Positions 15,063-24,435 are shown, counted from the stretch's first letter. The stretch is DNA of 51,739 nucleotides from Sphingopyxis sp. (GCA_016463225.1 JAEMRT010000028.1:1-51739), one strand, 5' to 3'. Numbers and translations: made by a program. The notes: generated by a model not told the origin, from the letters alone.

Positions 15063-17762
15063 ATGACAAGCAATATCCGATTCAATATCGCCAAAGGCTC
15101 GGTATCGGGCCTTGCGCTGGCCATCGCGGTGGCGGCGTCGCTCGGCTCGGCTCCGGCACTAGCCGAAACCTGCCTGCTCGACCGCAACGGCAATGGCGAG
15201 GTCGATCCCGGTACCGACGATGACGGCGGGGCCGATGACGGATCGACCGGCGGCGAGAATAATCTGCGGCTTGCCTGCGGCATCGGCGCAACGGCAACCG
15301 GTGACGGCGCCACTGCGGTTGGCCGCGACAGCCAGGCGGCTGGCGAAGATAGTCTGGCCGTGGGCCGCGAGGCGTCGGCCGTCGCCTCCGGCTCGGTGGC
15401 CCTGGGTACGTTTAGCAGCGCCGGTAGCGATGTCGGCGATATCAGAGCTGTTGCCGTTGGCTTTGGCGCTATGGCGCAAGATCGAAATGCGATCGCGATC
15501 GGGGGAATCGCGCGCGCCAACGATGGCAATAATATTGCTGTCGGGGCCGCCGCGCAGGCCGCGAACACTGCGGTCGGCTCTGCGGCGAGTTCGGGAGTGA
15601 CCAACGCGGCGACCACGGTCGGGTCCGATTCCAGCGCTCTCGGCTTTGACGCCACGGCATATGGTGCTTTTGCGATTGCCGGGGGAGCCAACAGATTCGA
15701 TGCGGCGGATCGAACGACCGCCATCGGCGGGCGGACTCAGGCAGTCGCAGAGGGCGCAACCGCACTGGGCCATAGCGCAATTGCCAGCGGCGACACGGCT
15801 GTCGCGCTGGGGACAAATTCGCAAGCCACGGAAGAAAACGCTATAGCCCTTGGTGCGACCGCGACTGCAACCGGCGAAGGTTCGCTAGCAGTGGGTGCCT
15901 TTTCCGATGCAACCGCCGAGAGAGCAAGTGCCTTTGGAATAGGCGCCTCGGCAAGGGCAACCGACGCACTGGCGATAGGATCATCGGCTACGGCCTTTGG
16001 TCAAGAATCAATCGCGATCGGCATTCTTTCCCAAGCCGTCGGAAACGACTCGATGGCGCTTGGAGTCGATACGCTTGCCAATGGGGTACGGAGCACCGCA
16101 CTCGGCGCTACTGCGCAGGCCAATGGCGATGTTTCGACCGCACTCGGCGCAAATGCCCGCGCAAACGGAAACCGGTCGATTGCCATCGGCACCGACGGCG
16201 TCGATGGCGAAACGAGCGAAGGCGCGGTCGCTGACGGTGAAAATTCCGTCGCGATCGGGGCCGATGCCCGATCTGCTGGCTTCAATTCGGTTGCCATTGG
16301 CAGCCAGTCGGGCGCATCGCAATTGCTCGGCAGCGCTTATGGTTTCAGCGCACAAGCCATCGGCTTCCAATCGACCAGCATCGGCGCGGCGTCGCTTGCG
16401 TCGCAAACCTTTGCCTCGGCCTTGGGCCACCAGGCGCAGGCCACCGCGATCCGCGCGACGGCTTTGGGCAACGCCGCCAATGCCAGCGCTGAGAATTCAG
16501 TGGCACTGGGCGCCGGCTCGGTTGCCGCCGAGGCGAACATCGTCTCGGTCGGCAGCGCAGGAAATGAACGGCGGATCGTCAACGTCGCCACCGGCACCAC
16601 CGGCACCGACGCGGTCAACCTTGACCAGCTCAACGCCGCCATCGCCGGCGCCGGCGGCGGCGGGGCGGTGACCGCCGGGACGGGGGTGGGATCGCTGCAG
16701 GGCATTTCGGGCGGCAACGCGGCCAATGGCGACGGCGCGATCGCGCTGGGCCAGGGCCAGACCGCGACCGGCAATGGCGCGGTGGCGATCGGCGATCCGA
16801 ACAGCGCCGTCGGGACGGGGGCGGTTGCCATCGGTGCCGACAACAGCGCCACCGGCGACGGCGCGGTGGCGATCGGCAACCTCAGCATCGCCAATGGCGC
16901 GGGCAATGTCGCGCTGGGCAATGGGGCACAGGCCAATGCCGCGAACAGCGTCGCGCTCGGCGGCGGCTCGATCGCCGATCAGGCGAACACGGTGGCGGTC
17001 GGGGCGGTCGGGTCCGAACGGCGGGTCACAAATGTCGCAAACGGCATTGGCGCCACAGATGCCGTCAACCGATCTCAACTCGATGGTGTCGCTGCTGCCG
17101 CAATGACGGCGCAGGGCAGCGCCGATCTCGCGTTGGCCAACTCGGCGACCGCGCTGGGCAATTCCACCACGGCGCTGGCCAACGCGGCCGCCGCGCAATC
17201 GACCGCAGACACTGCCCGATCCGAAGCGGCAACGGCGCTGACTACCGCTAATTCCGCGATAACGACAGCCACCGGTGCTGCGGCAAACGCCAGCACTGCG
17301 CTCGCTCAGAATGCCGCGCAAGACACGCAGATCGCCGCCATTGAGGATGTCAATTCGACCCAGACCGCTCAGATTGCGGATGTCCAGACCGTCAATACGG
17401 CGCAGAATACGCGATTGTCCTCGCTGGAACTAATGAGCTCTGCGGCCATTCCGGGTCTGCAAGCACTGACTGCAACCCACAGCGCCCAGATCGGCGATCT
17501 CTATGCGATTACCGACCGTGACCGCCGCGATGCGCAGCGGGGCACAGCGACAGCGGTAGCGCTGGTCCCGGCCCCCATGCCGTCAGAACCAGGCAAGACC
17601 AGCTATACGTTCAACCTCGCAACTTTCCGGGGAGAACAGGCGCTAGGCGCATCGGTTGCCCACCGCTTCACCACGGAAAATCCCTTTGCGTTCACGGTCG
17701 GTGTTTCGCATGCGGGAAGCAAGAACACGGCTGTCCGGGTAGGCGTTGCAGGCGAATTCTGA
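15063..17762 (+). CDS. YadA-like trimeric autotransporter adhesin 1
   Basis: 899 residues. A signal peptide (cleavage near APALA-ET) is followed by an acidic Asp/Gly segment and then a long head. The head is built of 14-residue YadA repeats of the SxAxGxxAxAxG type (about 75-500). Two connector motifs are seen: ERRIVNVATGTTGTDAVN near 503-520 and ERRVTNVANGIGATDAVN near 652-669. An Ala/Thr-rich coiled-coil stalk leads to a C-terminal beta-barrel anchor (about 820-899) ending in GVAGEF. The type V secretion family inserts the barrel in the outer membrane and displays the trimeric head for adhesion. ATG 15063 has GGGAGA upstream. Confidence 0.93.
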   Translation: MTSNIRFNIAKGSVSGLALAIAVAASLGSAPALAETCLLDRNGNGEVDPGTDDDGGADDGSTGGENNLRLACGIGATATGDGATAVGRDSQAAGEDSLAVGREASAVASGSVALGTFSSAGSDVGDIRAVAVGFGAMAQDRNAIAIGGIARANDGNNIAVGAAAQAANTAVGSAASSGVTNAATTVGSDSSALGFDATAYGAFAIAGGANRFDAADRTTAIGGRTQAVAEGATALGHSAIASGDTAVALGTNSQATEENAIALGATATATGEGSLAVGAFSDATAERASAFGIGASARATDALAIGSSATAFGQESIAIGILSQAVGNDSMALGVDTLANGVRSTALGATAQANGDVSTALGANARANGNRSIAIGTDGVDGETSEGAVADGENSVAIGADARSAGFNSVAIGSQSGASQLLGSAYGFSAQAIGFQSTSIGAASLASQTFASALGHQAQATAIRATALGNAANASAENSVALGAGSVAAEANIVSVGSAGNERRIVNVATGTTGTDAVNLDQLNAAIAGAGGGGAVTAGTGVGSLQGISGGNAANGDGAIALGQGQTATGNGAVAIGDPNSAVGTGAVAIGADNSATGDGAVAIGNLSIANGAGNVALGNGAQANAANSVALGGGSIADQANTVAVGAVGSERRVTNVANGIGATDAVNRSQLDGVAAAAMTAQGSADLALANSATALGNSTTALANAAAAQSTADTARSEAATALTTANSAITTATGAAANASTALAQNAAQDTQIAAIEDVNSTQTAQIADVQTVNTAQNTRLSSLELMSSAAIPGLQALTATHSAQIGDLYAITDRDRRDAQRGTATAVALVPAPMPSEPGKTSYTFNLATFRGEQALGASVAHRFTTENPFAFTVGVSHAGSKNTAVRVGVAGEF

Positions 17763-18103
17763 TAGGCTGTTCGACCGAACGCTCTGCCAAGCACCCGATG
17801 AATTCAAAGTCTGAGTGGCATTCCAATTTGGAGGACTGTTCTCTGCGTGCCGGTTGTCGGCGCGCTTTGTATACGCGGGTCACGCACGGTGCCCGCTCTG
17901 CGGTCCAACCTGGCCGGTAGGAGAAGTTCAGCATTTGGACGAAAAATGTGAAAAGCGGACGTCACTAAGCCTGGGTTGACATTCCCCCAAGCCCATCAGG
18001 AGTTGACGCTGTGGACTGGGCCAAGCTTGAGCTAGCGCCTATGGCGTAATTGCCTCAGAAGCCGCGCTTCCTTTGTCCTGACAAGCTTGCTAGCCTCGAA
18101 CTC
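17763..18103. other. Intergenic region between adhesin 1 and the LuxR-type regulator
   Basis: 341 bases without a supported gene. It holds AAAGCGGACGT (17952-17962), related to copies at 27845 and 46378, and a TTGACA (17976-17981) that could be a -35 element for the regulator. No clear -10 or terminator is visible. Confidence 0.4.
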
Positions 18104-19267
18104 ATGGTTCGCCCAATCAACATCGCTGATTATGACGCGGTGGTTTCGGATATCTATGAGGCCGCGTTGTCCCCGGCACGTTGGGATGTCGCGCTGACCA
18201 ATCTGGTCGGGCGGTTCGGGCGCGATCATTGGGATGTCGCGATGCTGGTCTGGGAGCGGCTGCAGCCGCCCGCCGGCCGCTTCATTGGCGCGAGCGGCGT
18301 CCATGAAATGGCGCGCACGGGCTATGTCCATATGTTTGCGGGGCGCAACGAATGGAGCATTCGCGGGCATGACCTGCCGATCGGCACGGTCCTGCATTCG
18401 GACGAGATGCTGACCCGCGATGAACTGCGTGCGGGGGCATTTTACCAGCAATATCTGGCCAATTATAATATGGAGGTCGCGATCGTCGCATCGCTCGACC
18501 GGCATGGCGACGATCATCTGGGGCTGTGCCTGCCGGGCCCCGACAACGGTCCGGTCGACCGGTTGCAACAGGCGGTCAAACTGCTGTTGCCGCATATCCA
18601 GCGCTCGGCGCGCATCGCGCGGCGGATCGGAGAGGCCGAACTGGCGGCGTCGCAAGCGCGCGCAGTACTCGATCGCGCGCCCTCGGCGATCCTGATGTGC
18701 GACGGTTCGATGCGACTGACCTATGCCAATCCGCACGGCGAGGCGTTGCTGCGCGACGGCTATGTCTGGGTGCAGGCGGGGCGGCTCGCGATACCGTCGC
18801 GGCGCCAGACGGCGGTGCTGAAATCGTTGTTCGATCCGGGGTCGGCGATCCGCTGTGCGACGCTCTATTTCGAACCCGACGACGCCCCGGCGGTCACCGC
18901 GATGGCGATGCGCCTCGACACCCCGGCGTCGGGCGGGATCAGTGACGATTTCGGCGGAGCGCAGGTGATGATCGTCGCCGGGGTCAACCATCGCGCCTCG
19001 TTCGCCAATGTCGAACAATTGCGCGAGTGGTTCGCACTGACCCCGACCGAGGCGCGGCTCGCCGCGACGCTCGCCGAGGGCGGCAGCCTCGACGATTTTT
19101 CTAGGTCGCGCGGCGTTTCGGTCAACGCCAGCCGCTTTCTGCTGCGCGGCGTCTTTGCCAAGACCGCGACCAGCCGTCAGGCGCAGCTCGTCGCCAAATT
19201 GCGCTCGACCCCGATCCAGTGGCAGGGCGGCGACAGCATTGAAGGTCTTCCCCGCCCGATTGACTGA
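18104..19267 (+). CDS. LuxR-type HTH transcriptional regulator
   Basis: 387 residues. The N-terminal two thirds form a sensor-like region with a PAS-like segment (RAVLDRAPSAILMCDGSMRLTYANPHGEALL, split here only for description, near 200-230). The last 65 residues are a LuxR-type helix-turn-helix (LTPTEARLAATLAEGGSLDDF, RGVSVNASRFLLRGVFAK). It lacks a receiver domain, so it may sense a small ligand. ATG 18104 gives the natural N-terminus MVRPINIADYDAVV; a TTG at 18050 is also open. It sits between the adhesin and the trefoil/PAN operon, whose promoter region carries a palindrome right after its stop codon. It is the natural candidate regulator of this locus. Confidence 0.85.
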   Translation: MVRPINIADYDAVVSDIYEAALSPARWDVALTNLVGRFGRDHWDVAMLVWERLQPPAGRFIGASGVHEMARTGYVHMFAGRNEWSIRGHDLPIGTVLHSDEMLTRDELRAGAFYQQYLANYNMEVAIVASLDRHGDDHLGLCLPGPDNGPVDRLQQAVKLLLPHIQRSARIARRIGEAELAASQARAVLDRAPSAILMCDGSMRLTYANPHGEALLRDGYVWVQAGRLAIPSRRQTAVLKSLFDPGSAIRCATLYFEPDDAPAVTAMAMRLDTPASGGISDDFGGAQVMIVAGVNHRASFANVEQLREWFALTPTEARLAATLAEGGSLDDFSRSRGVSVNASRFLLRGVFAKTATSRQAQLVAKLRSTPIQWQGGDSIEGLPRPID

Positions 19268-19270
19268 ATA

Positions 19271-19286
19271 CTATCCATACGGATAG
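19271..19286. promoter_or_regulatory. Palindromic operator candidate upstream of the trefoil/PAN operon
   Basis: CTATCC-ATAC-GGATAG is a perfect inverted repeat followed by CGC, 56 bases before the next ATG. Its core CTATCCATAYG..TAGCGC recurs before adhesin 2 (22023-22044) at the same distance from the start codon, which implies a common regulator. Confidence 0.6.
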
Positions 19287-19342
19287 CGCACGCCGCGTCC
19301 GCTTCAGGCACATCCCCGGTCGATCCATATCGGGGAAGGGCC

Positions 19343-19933
19343 ATGACCTTGCGCGCTGTTCGAACCGTTGTTTGTACCATCCTGTTTTCGGCATCGCTTG
19401 CGCCGTCGGCCCATACGCGGACGCCCCCGGTGGCGACGCCCCCCGCGGTCGTGGAGCCGGTTATGGCCCAACCCGGAACCTATCGGTTGAAAAACAATCG
19501 AGGCTGCCTGCGTATTTCTGAGGAAGGGGGTTTTGTCTTTCTGCTGCCTGAATGTGCTGCAGACGATCCAATATTCTCCGTCATCCGCGATACCGCGACG
19601 CATTTCACCATGCGCGGCAGGGTTGTCGAAGGCCAAAGCTATTGCTCCACCGGTGGCAAGAATGTTCCCGTGGGTGCGCCGCGGCTCGATTATGCCGCCT
19701 GCAAGGTGATCGATACTTTGCCAGCCGGGGCCACAAAAAAGCCGAGCATCCCCACGCAGCAATTCCGTGTTGAGGAAATCGGATCAAGGCCTGGTTGGTA
19801 CCAGATCGTCTCGGATGCCTATGGCAAATCCAGATGCTGGGATGTGGCCAATCCCGAGATGTCGGACGTCTACCTGAAGCCCTGCACCAACATTGCCGCA
19901 CAGCAATTCCAGCTTCTCCCCGCTACCCGCTGA
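19343..19933 (+). CDS. Secreted trefoil-like protein (paralogue 1 of 3)
   Basis: 196 residues with a signal peptide (RTVVCTILFSASLAPSA) and a Cys-containing beta-rich mature part. Repeated PGTYRL..., QQFRVEE and QQFQLLP units resemble ricin-B-type beta-trefoil lectin lobes. The shared motif NVPVGAPRLDYAAC links it to the two following genes. It lacks the PAN-like C-terminus that both downstream paralogues have. No enzyme residues are seen, so a sugar-binding or surface-binding role is the best guess. It is the first gene of a three-gene operon; the next starts 17 bases later. Confidence 0.7.
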   Translation: MTLRAVRTVVCTILFSASLAPSAHTRTPPVATPPAVVEPVMAQPGTYRLKNNRGCLRISEEGGFVFLLPECAADDPIFSVIRDTATHFTMRGRVVEGQSYCSTGGKNVPVGAPRLDYAACKVIDTLPAGATKKPSIPTQQFRVEEIGSRPGWYQIVSDAYGKSRCWDVANPEMSDVYLKPCTNIAAQQFQLLPATR

Positions 19934-19950
19934 CCAACCGGAGACCCGTC

Positions 19951-21015
19951 ATGTTCCCTCGCCTTCGCACCATCGCCCTGACCACCGTGGCGTTAGCCGG
20001 ATCGGCTACGCTCTATGCGCAGGCCGTCCCCGTGGCGCAGCCGGTTGCGCAACCGGCTGCGGCGGAGACGCCACGCGCGCTGAGCCCCGTGAACCCCGAC
20101 CTTTCCCCCGAGCAACGCAAAAACCTGTACGGACCGGGCGGGCTTCGCCCCGGAATATACCAGATTCGCAACGCTTTCGGGACGCGCTGCGCCTATATCG
20201 AGAGCGGCACGGGGGTGTTCGAACAGGATTTTATCGCCGCGGGCGATTGCGATCCGCGCGACGAGACGTTCTTCTATATCCTGCCGCATCCCGCCGGCGG
20301 CTTCACCATTCGCAGCAGCATCGTTCCGCAAAAGGGCCATGTCTCGGGCGATACCACCGGCCAACTGCCGCATTGCATTTCGGTGGCGCGCGAGGTGATG
20401 TTTGGCCCCGCGCGCGCCGACTATCGCGGGTGCAGTGTTGACCGGCAGCGGACAAGTGTCGGCGCCGAAGACCAGCGGTTCGGGCTGAGGCCTTGGGCCG
20501 GCCAGAAAAGCTGGTACACGATCAGTTCGGTGATCGGTGAAGAGGTGCGATGCCTCGATCTGCGCAACGCATCGCTGAACGGGCTTGTCGATGCCGTTTT
20601 CCTGTCGTGCGCCGACCGCAACTTTGCCGACGGGCAGCAGCGGTTTGAATTCGTCCCGATCGGTAAAAGCTGGCCCGCCGATCTGGAACGCGATCTGTTG
20701 TATCGCCAGGGGTGGTCGATCACGGTCGATGGCATCCGGCGCAGCGTCGCCGTCGCGGGGATAGACATACCGGGCGGCGACTATGACAGCGTTTCGACCG
20801 GGAACGACAAGGGCGTCGGGTGCATGCGCAAATGCGTCAAGGGTGACATTTGCCGGGCGTGGACATGGACGGCGGCGGATTTTGGCGCCGGCACCCCGAC
20901 GCCGATGTGCTGGACCAAGAGCCGCATCGGGACACCGGTCAACGCCGGCCCCGCCAATGCGACCAAGATAGTCAGCGGGATCGTCCGGCCTGACGCCGAT
21001 ATGACGGGAGGATAA
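19951..21015 (+). CDS. Secreted trefoil-like protein with PAN-like C-terminal domain (paralogue 2)
   Basis: 354 residues. A signal peptide (cleavage near LYAQA) precedes a trefoil-like region (about 65-250) with PGIYQIRN, EVMFGPARADYRGC and QQRFEFVP. A C-terminal Cys-rich PAN/Apple-like domain (about 270-350) contains GVGCMRKCVKGDICRAWTW and ends MCWTKSRIG...SGIVRP. PAN domains bind proteins or carbohydrates in extracellular proteins. ATG 19951 is preceded by CCGGAGACC, almost the same leader as adhesin 2, suggesting a shared ancestry of the translation start region. Function is inferred only from folds. Confidence 0.75.
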   Translation: MFPRLRTIALTTVALAGSATLYAQAVPVAQPVAQPAAAETPRALSPVNPDLSPEQRKNLYGPGGLRPGIYQIRNAFGTRCAYIESGTGVFEQDFIAAGDCDPRDETFFYILPHPAGGFTIRSSIVPQKGHVSGDTTGQLPHCISVAREVMFGPARADYRGCSVDRQRTSVGAEDQRFGLRPWAGQKSWYTISSVIGEEVRCLDLRNASLNGLVDAVFLSCADRNFADGQQRFEFVPIGKSWPADLERDLLYRQGWSITVDGIRRSVAVAGIDIPGGDYDSVSTGNDKGVGCMRKCVKGDICRAWTWTAADFGAGTPTPMCWTKSRIGTPVNAGPANATKIVSGIVRPDADMTGG

Positions 21016-21016
21016 G

Positions 21017-21952
21017 ATGATGATGCTGCGGACAAAAATCGCGCTGGCGCTGGGCATTGCCGCGACAACCTCGGTCGGCTTGCTGGCGCACGGCGACGAC
21101 ATTTTCCTTGGCCCAAATGTGTGGACCGACCCGGCCCCCGCCACCTATCAGCTGCAGTTCAGGGGCACGAATTTATGCCTCGGGCGCAGCGGGCCCCGGT
21201 TACGCACCCAACAGCCGTTCCTTGTCGTTGAACGCTGCAACCCCGATGTCCTGGGGCAAAATCTGGAATTTGCGCCGCATAAGGCGGCGGCGCCCGCCTT
21301 TACCTTGACCAGCCCTGTGCGCTGGCGCGTCACCACCATGGGCAGCTGTGCGACCTTTGCTCGCAACGTCGTTTTCGGCGCGCCCGCCGTCGATATGCTT
21401 CATTGCGATGTACCGCCGGCCGGGACCAATCCGGCACTCACCGGCGGCAACGATCAGAGCTGGATATTGAAGGCAGCTGGCGGCGACGCGGTCCGCATCG
21501 CCAACGCCGATGACCGATGCTGGACCGCGCAAAATTCCAGCATCGCCGAAGGCACGCAGATGGTCATGGAACAATGTAACGGCGGCGCCGCGCAAACGTT
21601 CGTTCTGAAACGTCAATCGGGCCTTTTCGAGGGGACAGAAGCGGCTCGAGCATTTGGCTGGATGCCCATCAATTTCGTCCCCGACGGCTTCAATAATTCT
21701 ATTCCGGACAGGTTCCGGACCTTGCGCAATCTTGACTTGGCAGGCCGCGACTATGCGCCGGAGACTATTGCGACTCCGAATGATCAGGGCGCCGCCTGTG
21801 CCGCGCGCTGTGCCCGCGACAATCGCTGCCGCGCCTTTACCTGGGTCGATCCTCGGCTCGGCGGGGGCCAGGCCAGATGTTTCGTCAAGGATGGCATCCC
21901 CGAACCGGCGAGCAACCCGCTAACGATGTCGGGCATCGTCCGGCCGCGATAA
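21017..21952 (+). CDS. Secreted trefoil-like protein with PAN-like C-terminal domain (paralogue 3)
   Basis: 311 residues, starting one base after the previous stop. It has a signal-peptide-like N-terminus (TKIALALGIAATTSVGLLAHG) and a trefoil-like region with PATYQLQF, NVVFGAPAVDMLHC and AQTFVLKR. Its PAN-like C-terminus has GAACAARCARDNRCRAFTW, ARCFVKDG and SGIVRPR. The domain order is the same as paralogue 2 but sequence identity is low, indicating an old duplication. It is probably exported to the cell surface together with the adhesins that flank the operon. Confidence 0.75.
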   Translation: MMMLRTKIALALGIAATTSVGLLAHGDDIFLGPNVWTDPAPATYQLQFRGTNLCLGRSGPRLRTQQPFLVVERCNPDVLGQNLEFAPHKAAAPAFTLTSPVRWRVTTMGSCATFARNVVFGAPAVDMLHCDVPPAGTNPALTGGNDQSWILKAAGGDAVRIANADDRCWTAQNSSIAEGTQMVMEQCNGGAAQTFVLKRQSGLFEGTEAARAFGWMPINFVPDGFNNSIPDRFRTLRNLDLAGRDYAPETIATPNDQGAACAARCARDNRCRAFTWVDPRLGGGQARCFVKDGIPEPASNPLTMSGIVRPR

Positions 21953-22022
21953 CGCCGCTGGGAAGTCCGACCCGTCGCCGCCGTGGGTCGTCCGCGCAAG
22001 GACCGTTCGGCAATCACATCAG

Positions 22023-22044
22023 GCGCTATCCATATGTGTAGCGC
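22023..22044. promoter_or_regulatory. Palindromic operator candidate upstream of adhesin 2
   Basis: GCGCTA (22023-22028) and TAGCGC (22039-22044) flank TCCATATGTG. The element shares the CTATCCATA...TAGCGC core with 19271-19289 and ends 54 bases before the ATG of adhesin 2. Confidence 0.6.
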
Positions 22045-22098
22045 GCCGCGATTCGGCATCGGGCAGGTCTCTGGTCATCGATCAACCGGAGACCGTTC

Positions 22099-24435
22099 AT
22101 GACCCATCGCTTCTTGAAACTATCGTCGATTTCGGCCGCGGCCCTGCTGGCGGCGTTCGCCAGCCCGGCTTGGGCGGACCCGACGCCCGAATGCAATGTC
22201 AATCCGGGCGGGGTGGACTCGACCGAATGCGGTGTCGACGCCTCAGCACCCGCGCTGGGGGCAACCGCGACCGGCACCGACAGCCAGGCCACCGGCAATT
22301 ATTCCACGGCCGGCGGGTTCGATGCACGGGCCACCGGAACCGTCTCGACCGCGATAGGGGCAAGCGCGCGTGCAACCGCTGACGCGTCCACCGCCGCCGG
22401 AGCGAACTCCCGGGCGACGGGCGTCGCATCGACAGCCTTGGGCTATATGAATGTTGCAACGGGCGAAAACGCACTGGCAACCGGAAGCTATAGCCGCGCC
22501 GACGGGCTTAGCGCGATCGCTTCGGGCTATTTCAGCAGTGCGGGCGGCGAACGCGCTATCGCATCGGGGGCGCTGAGCACGGCATCGGGCGCGTCGGCAG
22601 TCGCGATCGGCGATGCCGCGCAGGCCACCAACATCAATAGCGTCGCGATCGGTACCGGCAGTGCGGCGACAGGCCAGGCGGCGATTGCCGTCGGCATAGC
22701 CAGTCAGGCATCGGAGTTCAGCGCCATCGCCGTCGGCAACAATGCCCAGGCCTTGGGGCAAGGCAGCACTGTGCTGGGCGGCGGCAGCTTCTCCACCGGG
22801 GTTTTCGGAACCGCGGTCGGGTCGTCGAATGGCTCGACGGGCGACCGGTCATTTGCCGGCGGGGTTTCGAGCACCGCTGCGGGGCTGTCGTCGGTCGCGG
22901 TCGGCGACAATGCCAATGCCGCTACCGCCAATGCGGTCGCGATCGGCAATGGCGCGACCGCCAATGGCGGCGCGGCGGTCTCGATCGGCCTTGCCAACAC
23001 GGCCTCGGGAAATGGCGCCGTGGCGATCGGTGATCCGAATGTCGCGACCGGCACCGGCGCGGTGGCCATCGGCGCCGACAACACTGCGACCGGCGACGGC
23101 GCGATCGCGCTGGGCAACCTCAGCATCGCCAATGGCCAATCGGCGATTGCACTGGGTAATGGCGCCAACGCCGCGCTGGTCGGCAATATTGCATTGGGCG
23201 AAAATGCGGCTGCCACCGGCGAGCAGGCGGTGGCGGTTGGGCAAAACAGCACGGCCTCGGCTTTTTTTTCCACGGCCAACGGGTTTAATAGCCAAGCCAC
23301 CGCCAATGCCTCGACCGCAACGGGCGGAGGCAGCCGTGCGACAGGAACCGGATCAACGGCCACCGGAACGGGCAGTCAAGCGACTGGCCTCCGTGCGGTG
23401 GCCACAGGTGCTGGCAGTGTTGCATCAGGCGATGGCGCGACCGCCGTCGGCGGGATCAGCCGTGCCATGGGCTTGGGGGCGACCGCGATAGGCCATTCCA
23501 GCATTGCGACCGGCGACCGCTCAATCGCAGCGGGGCTGAACAGCTCCGCTGCGGGGGCTTCATCGGTGGCACTGGGCGATACCGCCAATGCCGTCACCGC
23601 CAATGCGGTCGCGATCGGCAATGGCGCGAATGCCACCGGCGCGAACAGCGTCGCGCTGGGCGCCGGCTCTGTCGCCGATCAGGCGAACACGATATCGGTT
23701 GGCGCAGCGGGGGCCGAACGGCGGGTCACAAATCTTGCGGCGGGCGCTGCGGCGACGGATGCGGTCAACAAGGCGCAGCTCGATGCCGAGGCCGCGACGC
23801 GCGCCGCAGCCGACACGCTATTGCAGTCGAATATCGACGCCGAGGCGGCAACCCGGGCCGCAGCGGTGAGCGCGGTGCAGACAAACCTCGATAGCGAAGC
23901 CGCGACACGTGGCGCCGCCGATACGGTGCTGCAATCCAGCATCGCCGACGAGGCGGCAACGCGCGGCGCGATGGACGTCCAGCTGGGCGCCGCAATCAGC
24001 GCCGAGACGATGACACGCCAGCAGGTCGATCTGCAATTGTCGCAGCGGCTGGCGGTTCAGGAGACCGCGACGACCAGCCTGACCTTGGGGCTGTCGAACG
24101 AAATGCAGGCGCGTATCGCTGCTGACAATGCGCTGTCTGCACGGCTCGATAATTTCGCGTCGCGGCTCGAAGCGATCGACACCAGGATCGACTTTCTGGA
24201 AAGCCGGATTGCCAGCTCGACCGCGGTCGCCTCGGCGCTCAGCGGCAATGCGTTCCTGCCCGACATGAAGTTCAACCTGACCGTGAATATCGCGACATAC
24301 GACGGCGCGCAGGCGGGATCGTTGCAGATGGGGGCGCTGCTCTCGCCCAATGTCGCGCTCAATATCGGGGTCGCGACGGGGTTCAACAAGCGCGGCAAGA
24401 CCGCAGTGCGTGCCGGGGTGACGGTGGGTTGGTAA
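22099..24435 (+). CDS. YadA-like trimeric autotransporter adhesin 2
   Basis: 778 residues. A signal peptide (cleavage near PAWA-DP) and a short segment with two Cys precede a head of YadA-type 14-residue repeats (about 50-530). One connector ERRVTNLAAGAAATDAVN is near 540-557. A stalk of five 18-residue coiled-coil repeats (about 562-651) leads to a membrane anchor (about 700-778) ending RAGVTVGW. The head contains a module nearly identical to adhesin 1 (GNGAVAIGDPN, then GAVAIGADN and NLSIANG). It would be an outer-membrane surface fibre of the type Vc class. CCGGAGACC precedes ATG 22099. Confidence 0.93.
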   Translation: MTHRFLKLSSISAAALLAAFASPAWADPTPECNVNPGGVDSTECGVDASAPALGATATGTDSQATGNYSTAGGFDARATGTVSTAIGASARATADASTAAGANSRATGVASTALGYMNVATGENALATGSYSRADGLSAIASGYFSSAGGERAIASGALSTASGASAVAIGDAAQATNINSVAIGTGSAATGQAAIAVGIASQASEFSAIAVGNNAQALGQGSTVLGGGSFSTGVFGTAVGSSNGSTGDRSFAGGVSSTAAGLSSVAVGDNANAATANAVAIGNGATANGGAAVSIGLANTASGNGAVAIGDPNVATGTGAVAIGADNTATGDGAIALGNLSIANGQSAIALGNGANAALVGNIALGENAAATGEQAVAVGQNSTASAFFSTANGFNSQATANASTATGGGSRATGTGSTATGTGSQATGLRAVATGAGSVASGDGATAVGGISRAMGLGATAIGHSSIATGDRSIAAGLNSSAAGASSVALGDTANAVTANAVAIGNGANATGANSVALGAGSVADQANTISVGAAGAERRVTNLAAGAAATDAVNKAQLDAEAATRAAADTLLQSNIDAEAATRAAAVSAVQTNLDSEAATRGAADTVLQSSIADEAATRGAMDVQLGAAISAETMTRQQVDLQLSQRLAVQETATTSLTLGLSNEMQARIAADNALSARLDNFASRLEAIDTRIDFLESRIASSTAVASALSGNAFLPDMKFNLTVNIATYDGAQAGSLQMGALLSPNVALNIGVATGFNKRGKTAVRAGVTVGW
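23782..24051 (+). repeat. Five tandem 54-base repeats encoding the adhesin 2 stalk
   Basis: Five successive 18-residue units begin DAEAATRAAADTLLQSNI and diverge steadily toward SAETMTRQQVDLQLSQRL. The xEAATRxA core is kept in the first four. Eighteen residues equals a hendecad plus a heptad, a coiled-coil periodicity. Confidence 0.8.

Noticed and set aside
15300..16550. Possible CRISPR-like or satellite repeat array
   Set aside because: The periodicity is about 42 bases with degenerate units in a single open frame; it encodes YadA head repeats.
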